This document shows, piece by piece, positions 10,101 to 21,699 of a stretch of DNA of 64,000 bases. Source of the DNA: Rostratula benghalensis (lineage: Eukaryota > Chordata > Aves > Charadriiformes > Rostratulidae). The first letter of the stretch is position 1. Every line of letters begins with the position of its first letter. The stretch lies in contig VXAI01000028.1 in the NCBI GenBank assembly GCA_013399305.1, forward strand, positions 3,077,818-3,141,817, written 5' to 3'. A program made the translations under genes and the position numbers. Under the pieces are notes generated by a model. It was given only the letters and a program-made list of their open reading frames with translations. It was not told the origin of the DNA and did no database searches.

Positions 10101-13100
10101 AGTCTGGAGGGAAGAAGTTGGCCCAACGTTCTGAAGTTATTGTTGTTTTTTCTTTCTTTGTTGCTAATCTTTATGTATCTATAATAGGCTCTGTACCATA
10201 CCAAAATATTTTATCTAAATGAGTAGAAGTTGTGGTTTTGGCCTTTTGCAACATAGGAGCATAATCATATTCAATTTCACATTTCCCACCAGTTAACATT
10301 TAGTAAAGGGGAAAGCCTGAACTTGGTTGATTCCACTGGAAAGCTCTTGCTAACTTTAGCTTAGGGGGAAAAAAAAAAAAGATTTGGATCCCCTGCAGAA
10401 TGGTTAGATGCCTGTCTCTGAAGATCTGGTGAAGTCTTTACACATTCAAGTTGCAGATAACGTCTGTGTTATTGTAGCATCTTAGCCCATTTAAGTGTTG
10501 GTAAATGACAGGGAAACTGAAAACCAGAAAACAGGTCTTAAGTAAATGAGGAATTCTTTGTGAAAGGGAAGCTGACAGTAAATTTAAGCTGTGCACTGCG
10601 TGCTTTCTTAACTGTAATGTTTGAATGCTCAAGACCTTATTCTTAACAAAGTCTGTAGTGAAATAGAGTTAACATCTAAATACAGTTAACATCTATGGAG
10701 CCTTTAATCTACTATAAAGTAAATGCTTCATAAGCAGTTTTAAAATTTATTTTCAAAAGACCTATTAGATGACATAATGTGTTCCCAGTTGTAAGGCTGT
10801 AGGTCCAAAAAAAGAAACCAACATTAAAAACTACTAATTTTTAATCTGTGATTAGATGCCTTGGACCTAATTTTCAGACTGTGTAGCACTATACGCTCAG
10901 ATGTTCAGAATGCCTCCCCAGTGAATTCAGATGAATTTGGGCTCAGCCTCTCTGAAAAGTAGAAAATGAAATGTGGAAATACAATTCCAGGATTCCCTCA
11001 AAATCAGAATACAGCATTTATGACCATGAATGGACTGGTTTAAATGATTTACCCAGCATGACAGAAGAACTCTCTGGCAGAGATAAAATCCTGGTTGGCA
11101 TTTGGCTACTTTTGATATAAAATTCTCCCTTTATTTCTTCTTTCTTGACTTTGTATTTTGCAAGGTCTACAACAAATAACTTATGCAGACAAATCAAGAC
11201 TATATGTGGTAAGGCTGTAGTTAGCCCAAGACTATGAATGTCTTGAGAAACAAAACAGAGTAGTCTACTTCTGAGAAACAAATCTCACTCCCGGTGGCTG
11301 TTGTAAAATTGCAGGAAGTTAGTCTTTAATTAGCAGAATGATGACTTCTGTCCTGTGGTGCCATCACTAAAGTTTTTCCAAGGTATCACTACTCTAAGAG
11401 TGAAGAATGTTTTCCTGCCTGTTTCTATTGAACAAGTGGGATATCATTTTATGGGTCCTGTAAATTCAATTCCAGTTTTTGGTTTTTTGGTTGGTTTTAT
11501 TTTGTCCTGCTTCTAACCTCCAACACTCATTTTGCCTTCCCCAACATTTTCTTCTTGCAATCTGTTCCTTGGCAGATCTGTTTTTTCTGCCATAAGTAAT
11601 AGAGGGCATCTTTACCCTTCCAGATTATTTCAGGGGTTCATTGCAACACCGAAGGATGGGTACTCTCTCCCTGTCACTGACAGTTCACCTGTCAGCCTAA
11701 AGAAATTAACAGCACTAATTACTTTGGTAATCCTGCTTAGTTCAAGCCTGAGTACACCCAGTGTATGATGGAATTTAACAGCTAACATATCTGCTGACCG
11801 TCTGTAAACTGTTGGTTTACTATCCATTTTTCTTCATTCCTCTGAGTTTATAATCCCCCTGGTTTGTGGACTCTTTGCAGGGACTCTTCCCCTCATGCAC
11901 CTTTGCTGCAGCCTTGCACCCTTGCTCAACTAGAATTCAAGCCCTTTTGCCAAAGTAAAAGTGGTAGAATATTTTGCCTCTGCCAGAAACAATCTATTTC
12001 TTAGCATTGTGTTTGGAAGCCATTTGGCAGAAATTTTCCAGGAGAAGGTTCAGGCAAACGAAATAATTATGTGTGTAAAAGTTTTCAGGTTATTTTTGGA
12101 GATGTTCAGCGTCCCTAAAAATCTGAGGCAGAACGAGGAAACAACAGTCTTGCTTAATAAGGTAGTGTGGTGAGCCCCATCTGTTGAAAAAGATTAAGAT
12201 AAAGGCTGGTCTGCTTTTTTTCTTAAAAACTGTTGATGTGAATTTTGACTGCAACTGTTTCTAAGAAACATTATCATTATCTATATATGATTTATTAAAA
12301 TACATGCTCGTCTGACTCATGGTCTTGCTAGTTGACAAGGTATATGTAGATTTTCATTCCCGAGTAGGTATTTTAAGATCCTTTAGAAGCTCTTCATCTA
12401 TGGTGGGATTGACCTGATACTTGCATTGCAGGCACACTAGTTCCAGCCTGTGGCATTCTGTGATCATTTTCACGCTGAACTGTGCTTGGCACAAAGCACA
12501 GTGGCTTTAGTGTTACAGCCTTGCCTTAATACATAATGAATAAAGTACAAACAGTTCTGGGAGCAAGGGCCAAAGCCTGGGGTGTAGGTGCCAGAGCCGT
12601 GTACCCTTATGTAGCTGTTCTTTCTCACCTTGTGTCTCTTTGGGTCTTAGCAGCGGTGGTTGAGGAGTAGGGTGGAACACTCTGTCCCTTGTGACTGGAT
12701 GCACAGCTTCGTTTTAGGGGTGCTCTGAGGATTAGGAAGCACGGGCATGTTCCTTAGAAAGGAACTACACCAAAGTTTGGCTTTCTATGATAGTCTTTAT
12801 TGGTCAGTAATATTAAAACAGAATTAGCACTTCTGGCTTGCTGATCGTAGATGTGGTCTAAGGGACACACACTTAAAGTCAGGCCTTGAAACAGTTACCT
12901 GGCAAGCTCTTAAATATGGATTTGTCCATTGATCTTTTATGCTTATGTTCTACTGTGCCTGGTTGGTAAGGATCCCAGAGCTCTCTCTTGCACTTTGTGG
13001 GCATAAATTTGAAACCTTCTTGTTTAAAAGCAGAAAATAAAAACCATTGCTTATGCAGGGTCTGAGGTTATACGGCCGATTAACAGGCAACTTAGTGGAA

Positions 13101-14869
13101 TAAGTATAAAGCAACTACATGAATCATTTGAGCCTGTGAAGTGGGAGTGAAGTAGAGAAATTGGCCTGAAGTCAACAAATAAAGAGGTGGGGGGCTTTTA
13201 AAGGTGAAATTAAAAGTCCTTTAAAAAATTATTCACTTAAGTTTAGACTGGTGTGATGTGCAGCATACTGAGACTGCCAGGTAAGTGCCACTCCAAGTCT
13301 TCCTATTCAAGGAATTTGCAGTACCAATCTGTCAGAAACCAAGCCACTGCTTGGCATAAGCAGCCATGGGTGACATTTTATAAAGGTCAATAACCCACAA
13401 CAGTTTACATCACCAGCTGGGACTCTTCCTCTCCCCTTTCTGATCACATCTGATTTTTGCTTTGGTCATCTCCTTCTGCTTCTTCGTTTACATACTTGGA
13501 CATGTCCCAAGAATCTGGGGCTCGTACCCAAAGGGCTGGCCGCTTTGTTGACATCCACAGGATCCTAAGAGCTATGCCCCTTCTAGACACCTAAATATGT
13601 GTTAATTTCAAAAAAAGTCAGCTTTCAAGATGGGCAACATTGACCACAATCACATGTACAAAGTTATTTTCAGATCCTGTGCTTGTATGACAGTGTGGGG
13701 TTCTCATGTTCATCAGCTCGTTAACTGTGCTATGCTTAATGTGAGAGTAGCATAGTTAATGTAGAAAAGAAGCATAGTTCACAACTGCCTTTTTCTGATT
13801 TAAAAAAAACCCCAAACCCAACCCAAACAAACAACAGCACAAAACATCAAGCAAACAACTTCCTGGAACACAGAGGATCTTAAATTAAGACTCAGCATTA
13901 TCCCTGTCAAGATGAGGTTTCCTTTATGTCACCTAATAGATATTGAAGGCTCTTTCCCCCGCCATCTTCCACTCTTCTGAGTCTGATTACAGTCAACGTT
14001 TTACATCCCACATCTACAAAAGTAGTACTTTGACAGCTGTATGTCATCAGCACAGACAAATCCAAACAGCTTTTTGGTTGAAGCAACTGATTTGAAGTGA
14101 TTAACCAGTAAAATTGATTAATCCTAGACATAATCGCTTCATGCCTGTCTGTTTCCCATCACTTCCTTTTCTTGCTGCCTGAAGCTGTGTATATCTCAGT
14201 GGAAGGCAGGAGGGCGCTTTTTCTGTCCTCATTTTGCATATTTACAGGTAGACTGCATGGCACATACTGAAATAAGTTAAAAAAGGAGTGTTGTACCTCC
14301 AAATGTTTGTTTCCATTTTTGAAAGGCAGAGGTTTGAAAACATGTTGATAGAAGTTTGTGGATGTAGACTAGACAACTAATCAACATCTCTTCAGGACTT
14401 TCAGTTTTTAAAAAATGAGCTTTCCTGTTATGCTCAAAGAGTACCCAAATTTCAGGTGTCTAAGATAACTAGGAACTATGGAGAAACAGGAAAAAAATAG
14501 ATGGTACAAATTCCTTATGTCCATTCTCTTAAGGAGAGTGCATACAATGCTGTTTTCTGGTAATGAGGAGAAAAAGGGTCAGTGGCCCTTTGTCCCCAGC
14601 TGGGGTATTCCTGTAGCACCAGTACAGCTGCACTGGTACAGCCGCACTTGTTCCCAGCCACCAACAGCTCACTTGGCACCCATCCAGGTGTCACTGTACC
14701 TGTGGCATAGTTAATCCACAACCCAGATCTTCCAGTTAGAAAGAGGACTTTTATACCCAATTAAGGGTTTGATCTTGTATTTCTTCTTAGTGTAGAATAT
14801 ACTCTTCTATTTGTATTTCTCTTGTGCTGAGATAAAGACATGCTTTGTGCTTGACTCCATTTTATTCTT

Positions 14870-14985
14870 TTACTAGCTCCCTCGCAGTCTTGTGACTGGT
14901 GCTGGGCCTGTCACTTGGCTTCTTTGGGTCTCATTTTTGAGCTGTAAACTGGGAATAATTCAACTTCCCAGTTTTATGAATGCCC
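14870..14985 (+). repeat. Probable MIR (CORE-SINE) relic
   Basis: In MIR order this reads ACTAGCT (14872-14878), TGTGAC, CTGGGCCTGTCACTTGGCTT, GGGTCTCATTTTTGAG, then CTGTAAACTGGGAATAAT (14942-14959). These correspond to the conserved MIR segments 'tagctgtgtgacc', 'gggcaagtcactta', 'tgcctcagtttcc' and 'ctgtaaaatggggataat'. MIR copies occur at low density in birds because the family predates the amniote split. The assignment is by eye. Confidence 0.6.
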
Positions 14986-16070
14986 ATTTCTGGGAGTTTG
15001 GTACTCTGTTACAAATGACTGTAGTGGTCGCCTAATACAGGCAAGTGTTATCTCCTTGCTTTGGAAATGGCACTTGCAGAAGTTAGTGTTTGTTTATTTA
15101 TGATAATATCACTTTCCATCAAGTTTATTTGCACTTAGAAAAGCACAGTTAAATATTTGATTTAAATTTTAACCTATTGGAACCAATTTTTTTTTTTCTT
15201 AAAGGAATGTAAAGTGACCTCACATACTGCTGCTTTGGAAATAGGTGAATAGCAGTAAAATACCTGTAATATTTTAACAGAAATACACTTGTTTTTTTGA
15301 GGAAGGAATTTTGTGCTTAGGCTGGGTTCTGGTGGAGCTAAGGCTTAGGTTATTTTTCTGTCTGCCTGTCTTCCTCCTCCTTTCTGTGCTCCCTCCATAA
15401 CATTTAAAGCAAATTTGACAAACAGGTAGAGTTATCAAAACAATAGCATTTATATAGATGTCATGAAAAATAGTAGAGGAAAGAGAGAAGGAATTCTATT
15501 AGGACCAGGCTGCACTGATATCGATTATTATTAAGCACCAGGGAATCCCGATGGGTGAGAGGTGTAATGAGCACCCACCTGTAGGAAAGACTTTGGTTAA
15601 AGCTTGCATCTCCTGAGTCAGGTACCTGCTCTCAGTTAGAGTACTTGAATATGTAGGAAATCAGGCTGCCTTACTTATAGTACTTACACATGTGCTTGGT
15701 CTTAAATCACCTGAGCTATGGATGCTACTAGAGTAGACAGTTTTTCAACTGATTTGGAGGTGAGGTGGAATGTGTATACTCCCATTACTAAAATCATCAT
15801 AGTTGGATTGTAGGAAAAAAATAAAAATACTAATAGAAGGTAATTGGCAAAAGCCTTAATGTAGTGGATGTTATTTCAGATTTTGTAGGCAAATTCAGTC
15901 TTTGTATGTTAAAGTAAAGCTTATAGGCATTTAGCTCTTCTCTGTCTGAAAGTTAATTTGGATCAAGGTGGGCAGTGGACTTGTGATAACTATAGTACTT
16001 TATTACGTGGGCTCTAGTTTGACAGTAAGTGTGTTATGTCTGTTTAACTTCATCTGCTTCCAGCTTTTCT

Positions 16071-16108
16071 GGAGTAACTCCATGTGTTGACATGTCTGGA
16101 GTTATTTA
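16071..16108. repeat. Ancient interspersed repeat fragment with inverted arms
   Basis: GGAGTAACTCCATGTG, a short spacer, then ACATGTCTGGAGTTATTT forms an imperfect inverted repeat. It resembles the 'gagtaactccattgacttcaatggagttac' palindromic core of an old sauropsid repeat, the same family suspected at 1556-1620. It ends 213 bp upstream of PLCB1 exon 2. Confidence 0.4.
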
Positions 16109-16321
16109 GGGCTGTCTTCTCCGTAATGGAAATACGTTATGTCAGAAAAATGGAGATTAGGCAGGTGATACTAAATTCTTTTAGTGACATCTTGCTAGTG
16201 ATACCTTCAGGGTAATTTCTAGATGTTGCAATTCATTAACATGGGTGGCAAAGAAGCTAGTGCGTAATCATATGTTCTGTGTGCCGGCATGGATTTTTTA
16301 TTTGTCCTTTTTGTCTTCCAG

Positions 16322-16399
16322 GATTCCACTGTTGTGACTCCAATTATTCTCAGAACGGATCCACAGGGATTTTTCTTTTACTGGACAGATCAAAATAAG
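16322..16399 (+). CDS. PLCB1: PLCB1 coding exon 2 (start of PH domain)
   Basis: The 78-nt exon encodes residues 34-59, starting [16 protein letters not shown] and ending FYWTDQNK. Joined to exon 1 it reads KWDD-DSTVV, exactly the PLC-beta-1 order; as I recall it, the human protein has I instead of the second-last V in that string. Splice signals are good: TTGTCTTCCAG before the exon and AAG|GTAAGA after it, both phase 0. The segment is the first part of the N-terminal PH domain, which in PLC-beta enzymes contributes to membrane and G-beta-gamma/Rac interactions. The frame stays open past the donor to 16606, but that read-through has no family similarity and lies beyond a strong splice site. 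Confidence 0.95.
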
Positions 16400-19300
16400 G
16401 TAAGAGAAAGGGGTTCCCTGCTCCAGAATGGTTCTATCTGCTTACCGTGGTTTGATGGGCAGGAGTCAGGAGGCTTTGCGTGCCAGTCCTGGCACAGCAG
16501 ACAAGCATTACATCAGTGTATGTTCCTTTGCTTTTCTGGGGAGCAAATGTTTCATCCTTTTAGCACAGAACTTGGAGATATGAATGGAAGACTAGGTAAT
16601 TTCTAGCCACGTTAATGATCTGAAGGCCAGTGAGGTGTACAATTGTTCTGGTTTACAGGCAAGGATCCATTTGGGATGCTGTTGTGGTTCATAGTTGAAC
16701 ATTGTGGTTACTCTGTCTTGCCTTGCGTAGAGCTGAGGATTTTGCCTGTGATGCATGGCGGCCCCAGAATTCTCAGAGGTCCCTTTGAGTTCCTCCTCCT
16801 GAACTGCCTTGTGCTCCCTGGCCATGGCTGGTGTGGCATGTCACTAAGTTCTTACTAATCCTTGCTGGACACTTACTTTCTTAAAAAAAACAAACATTCC
16901 AATACGCTTATATCATTATTACGGCTAGGGAGCTGTTGGGAAAGCTAATGGTGTGATTCATCGCTGTGTTACTCCACTTTCACATCCGTCTCACCCCTTA
17001 AAATCAGCACCATCGTGTTTCCAGCTGTTGGAGACTGCGGGGCTGCACTGGGATGAAAGAGAATCTGTACCCTGAGCAATTGGTGCAGCTTGTTTCATAC
17101 AGCGTATCAGCATATAGCAGCAAGCCATTGTTGCAGTTGTTGCAGCAAAATACTGTATCAAAACTAGGAGCTGAATGTGTTCCTCCTTTTTTTACAGATG
17201 ATTTTTTAAGTACTTACTAAGTAAGTGCTTGCACTTGTTCCCTGTTGAAAATTGTGTTAGAAATTGGTAGTGCTTGAGCTTTGGTGGTGCATTGGAGAAT
17301 ATGCCAAAGTGCCTAAGTACATGCTTGTATTCTGGCAACAGAAACCTGGTTTACCAGTTCAAAAGCTGTTTTTCAGGAGTTCCTGTTGATTTTGTTTAGA
17401 TACTAGTGCAAAATTGCCTGAGAAGGTAGCAGCCATTAAAGGTGCAGACTGTATCGGTAATCTGCTATTTATATATTTATCTTCCTATGTTTGCTTTTTA
17501 GAGGAGATACAGCACAGTTTTGAGTACTGTATTTGGAAATCTTATCATGGGGTTATAATAAAAATCTTGTCTTACTTTGCTTGTGCTTGTACAAGGTGGT
17601 GGTGGTTAGTAGCAGGTTCATCTGTTGACAGTCCAGAATTGTTAAATTACTGCCTAAAGAATTCCCTCAGAAGTTGAAGTCTATGACTGATTTATACCAA
17701 CACAGTAACTATGCCAGAACACAGTGCAGTCTTCTGTTTTGTTCATTCTCATGCATAAACTAATTATACAAGCTGAAAAATGATGGCAAACTCTGTAATA
17801 ATAAGTGGAAACCCAGAGTCGATTGGAGAGTTTATTTCACTTTTTAATATGTTTGGCACTAAGACCTCCTTCAGTTTCCTACTGTTGTCTGTAAAAACAA
17901 TGTCTTGAAGCAGTTCTGTGAAGAATAGCTATTTATAGAATTGTTGTTTTCATATTCATGAAAAAATGTATTTATAATGCTGAAAGCATTTTTTAGAAGG
18001 TTGGGTATTTGTACAAGAGACGTAAGTGTCAGTTTGATTTTTAAACTTGCAAATCAAGCCTCTGTAAAGGGCAAACGGGAGGGTTTTTTTCTGGTTAATA
18101 ATTCATGACAACTAGGTGAAGCTTGTTTCTAAACATCATCCTAGCAGTGTCTATTTAAAGAAAGTAAATATATTTCTATTGGAATGTTGATAGCGTAAAG
18201 ACCAGGAAGGAAATCCCACTTTCTGCTTTTGCAGAGAATGATTGGGTTCATGTTTATTGTGAAATTACAGATATATTAAAAAGGAGGTTATATAGGAAAT
18301 TCTCTTCATTTCCTTCTCTTTGTGTAAAGCGATCCTGTGATGACAGTGGAGCTATGAGAAGAAATAATACCAGGACAATACACCCTCTATGTGATTGCTT
18401 TCTCTTTTTTCCCCCTAGCTATTATTTTTTAAGCAAATTCTTTTGTCATAACCAGGGCCTGTTATTTTCTGAGAATGGAGGGCTAGGCCTTCCTTGCTAA
18501 ACGAAGTGATGAACTGAGAGAAGGCTGCGTGCCAGCATCCTTGGTCAGACACGTTTTCCTGGGAGCTTACTTCAAATGGGTATGAAGACAAGGCGCGCGT
18601 TGCAGCCATCTTTCTAACCATTTGAATATCCTCTCTGCCAGACACTGTGCAAAGCAGTAAATCCCTGCCTGGATAATGGCTTTTCATGGCTGGTATGGCT
18701 TTTAAATTAGGAATATGACTCCATTGGTTGCTGTTGCCTTATCAGTGAAGTTATATAAAAATTGCATGAATCAGTGGTGGAAAACAAACTCTAAAAAAAC
18801 CAAAAACCCACTCCATTTGTGTTAATTTTTTATTTAGCTTAGAGAACTGGTGGTTGTAGCTCTGCAGCTGTCTCTAGCTTGTTGGCTGATTGAGCTGCTG
18901 CTTGCATTGTTTTCTTGTTCCTTTTCTGTTTCTTTTCTGTTGTGGAGAAAGAAAAACAGTATGTACTGTCCGGTGTCTGGTGGTGTATCTGGACAGTCCT
19001 TTAGATTGCCCTTTGTGCAGCCAGCTCCAAGTTCTTGGTGAGGGTGTACGCATGTTCAGAGTAGCTCTCCACCAGTGTCACTGACCCCATCCTGTACTTC
19101 TCCATGAATCCTCTCGGGGTTTGCAGCCTCATTGGCAAGTCTGGATAATGCTGGAGTTGAACAGGTAATATGTCAAAAGGGTGGCAATAAAGTCATTCTT
19201 ACCAGGAAGTTTTGATGCTTCACTTGTCCCCTTCAGCTTTCTAATAAGTTAGTTGATAGCAAATTTCATGCTTGCAGGAGCCATCCGTTCCTAATAAATC

Positions 19301-21633
19301 ATCTTAGGTCTATAGTTTCAGATCCATGCCACTTATGTTATGCCATGCTTGAAATACTGTAAGAATGACCATTCTTGAGATGTATAAGTGGCACCCAGGC
19401 TTAGTGGAGATATCCTCTTGGCATTTACTTCTAAGAGCAGGAACTGAATTTGGAAAGAAGGGAAGCTGAAGAGGCAAAGAGTCCCTGGAAGCCTGCTTTG
19501 GCAATGGAATGGCCATCACTTTGAAGCAAGACAAACAGTAAACTAATTGCTCAAGACTCCTTCAGTGCACGATGAGTATCCATGTACTGTGCTCTTCACA
19601 CCTCTCTGTGATTTGACCCTTTAATTGTGTTTGGGCTGGCTTAGTGTGTCCTGCCACGTACGCAAGTCCAGCATGACTGCTCTTGGACATTATCAAAAGC
19701 CATATTAAAAAGTGGTTGATCAGACTGTTTCTGTTTGAATTACTTTATCAGCCGATTAAACCATAGTCTAGGATGAAAATGCACACAGGTTTTTCTGACC
19801 ATGTGCTGTGTCTTTTTGATTTTTATGTGCGAGGTTCACCTACGCAGCCCATCTTAGTATGGCCATAGCTGCACTGAGGGTCTGTTAAGCAAGTTCATTT
19901 AAGCTCGGATCTTACAATTTGGTAATAATGATGTGGTATGGTGCAGTTCGACATGCTTACTGTGTATTTGCATATTAAGTATATTTTGCTGTCATCAGTA
20001 AAGATAATCCTCCAAAATAAAGTCATACGTAGCATTTTACTATTTTCTGATAACAGCAAGGAAATTTAAGACTTTGTTTTAAACAGATGGCAGGACAGCT
20101 TTCTGATTTTAATTGTATTTTTCAGTATGAAATTCCTTCATTGTTAAAGGCTCTGGAATATTTGCTTCATTTGTACGCAGAGTGCTGGCTGATTTCATAT
20201 TATTATTTGACTGATTCTCAACATGGGTTTTAAAAAAGAAAAATTAATTCATGTGACAAGCTAGCTTCTGTTACATACCTTATTGTTTCTGTAATGTTTC
20301 TGAACTATAGCAAAGCCAGACAATATTTGTTGTATTGTCATATTTTTATGACTAAAACATAACTCCTCACTACTGTATTTTAGAAAAAGGAATGCCAATT
20401 CTTTCTTTTTTTTCTTATTCTGATCATGAGCATTGAAGAAAGATAAATCAAAACTCGACCAGGTGAAGAGAAAGTCTACTAGAATAAAAGGGTATGATAA
20501 TAAAAAGCATTTCTCAGGAGATGTGAAGAGGCTGGAAGCATTTGGTGTGTTTAGCCTAGCTAGAAAAGCAAAGCCAGAGAAAGACTGATTTCTGTCTGTG
20601 CATAAATATATCAATGGATGCATAGGCAGAGAATGAGGAGAAATATCTATTACCAGGTAGTTTGTGCATTACTGTTCTTACGTCCTTTAGCCGCAAGTTG
20701 TGTTATGTGATCAGATGGATGTTAGGAGAAGACACTTAGCTACTGAGTGCAGTTCTGACACTGCTGAAAAGGAGGAAAGCAACTAATTGCTTTTTATGGT
20801 GGAGCCACTTAGGGTTTTAAAAATCTGAGGATGGTATAATATGCTCTCACTAGCACATACTGATTTATTCCTCTTTATTTTTAAAGCTAGGTTACCACAC
20901 TGACATGGCAGCATGCCGAAAACATTGAGGATACAGACCCAATCTCATCCACAGCACCACGAAAAGAGATGAGCTAACAGTCTCTGTCATGAAACTAAAC
21001 TTAAGTGTCCAGTCCTGGGGAGTCAACAGTGAATTCTAATGCCTTCTGCAGAAATCCTATTGTAAATAGATGATGGTCTTGTTTGTCTGAAGGAAGCTGA
21101 TGTTCAGAAACTACTGAAATTGCTGAGGTGGTACTTAACCCCATAGGAAAGGGGTCTGTGGCTGAAGCTTCCCTCCTGCCAGATGCCAACAGAGCAGTAG
21201 CATAGCCCCATCATAATGGTTTAGTAAGGAGTCCCTGTTTCAGAGGCCAGCTTGTATGATTCATACCTCAAGAGTATTTGAGAGAAGGTGGGGTGATGAG
21301 ACCACAGCGGCATAGAAGTACCTACAGGCAGCCAGTTCCCTCAGCTCTGATTTGCTCTGACTGACAGGCTCAGGATATCTAAAGGCTGAGAGACTCCATC
21401 TGTACAGCTTTTCAGTAATGACAGTTTAGCAGTTTTTAAGGCAAGGAGTGGGAATAGTTTCTTCTCATACAGGGATAAGCCTGCTTTTTTTATGTGTGAG
21501 CATTGCTGACGGATCTGGTACTAATATGCAGTAGCTAAGCCCCAGAATATCAGCTTGCTACAAGAGCCTATAGCAGTAATGATGTACCTTGAGCTGGAGC
21601 TTTCTCATTTCATGAAACTGCCTGAAGAGGTTC

Positions 21634-21699
21634 CTCATGATGAAAAAAGAAAGGACCTGGAAGGTCCTTTTCCCTGTTGCACCCTGAGGTGATCATGAG
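21634..21699. repeat. Nested inverted repeats
   Basis: An inner perfect hairpin has 9-bp arms, AAAGGACCT (21650-21658) and AGGTCCTTT (21662-21670), with a 3-base loop. Outside it a second perfect 8-bp pair encloses it: CTCATGAT (21634-21641) and ATCATGAG (21692-21699). No known element or RNA family is recognised. Confidence 0.6.

Larger units (their letters stand above)
4969..16321 (+). other. PLCB1: PLCB1 intron 1
   Basis: The intron is 11,353 bp, starting GTGAGT and ending TTGTCTTCCAG after a pyrimidine-rich tract. It contains the assembly gap at 4989-5018 and the rest of the CpG island, and beyond about 5400 it becomes ordinary AT-rich sequence. Contents seen: a C10 run at 7181-7190, a GT-rich low-complexity tract at 11475-11503, an AC-rich tract at 13802-13860, a probable MIR relic at about 14870-14985 and an old-repeat fragment at 16071-16108. 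No extra exon, RNA gene or young transposon was recognised. Confidence 0.9.

Noticed and set aside
16400..16606. Read-through of the PLCB1 exon 2 frame
   Set aside because: A strong GTAAGA donor follows AAG, where PLC-beta-1 continues in the next exon. The read-through peptide is unrelated to the family.
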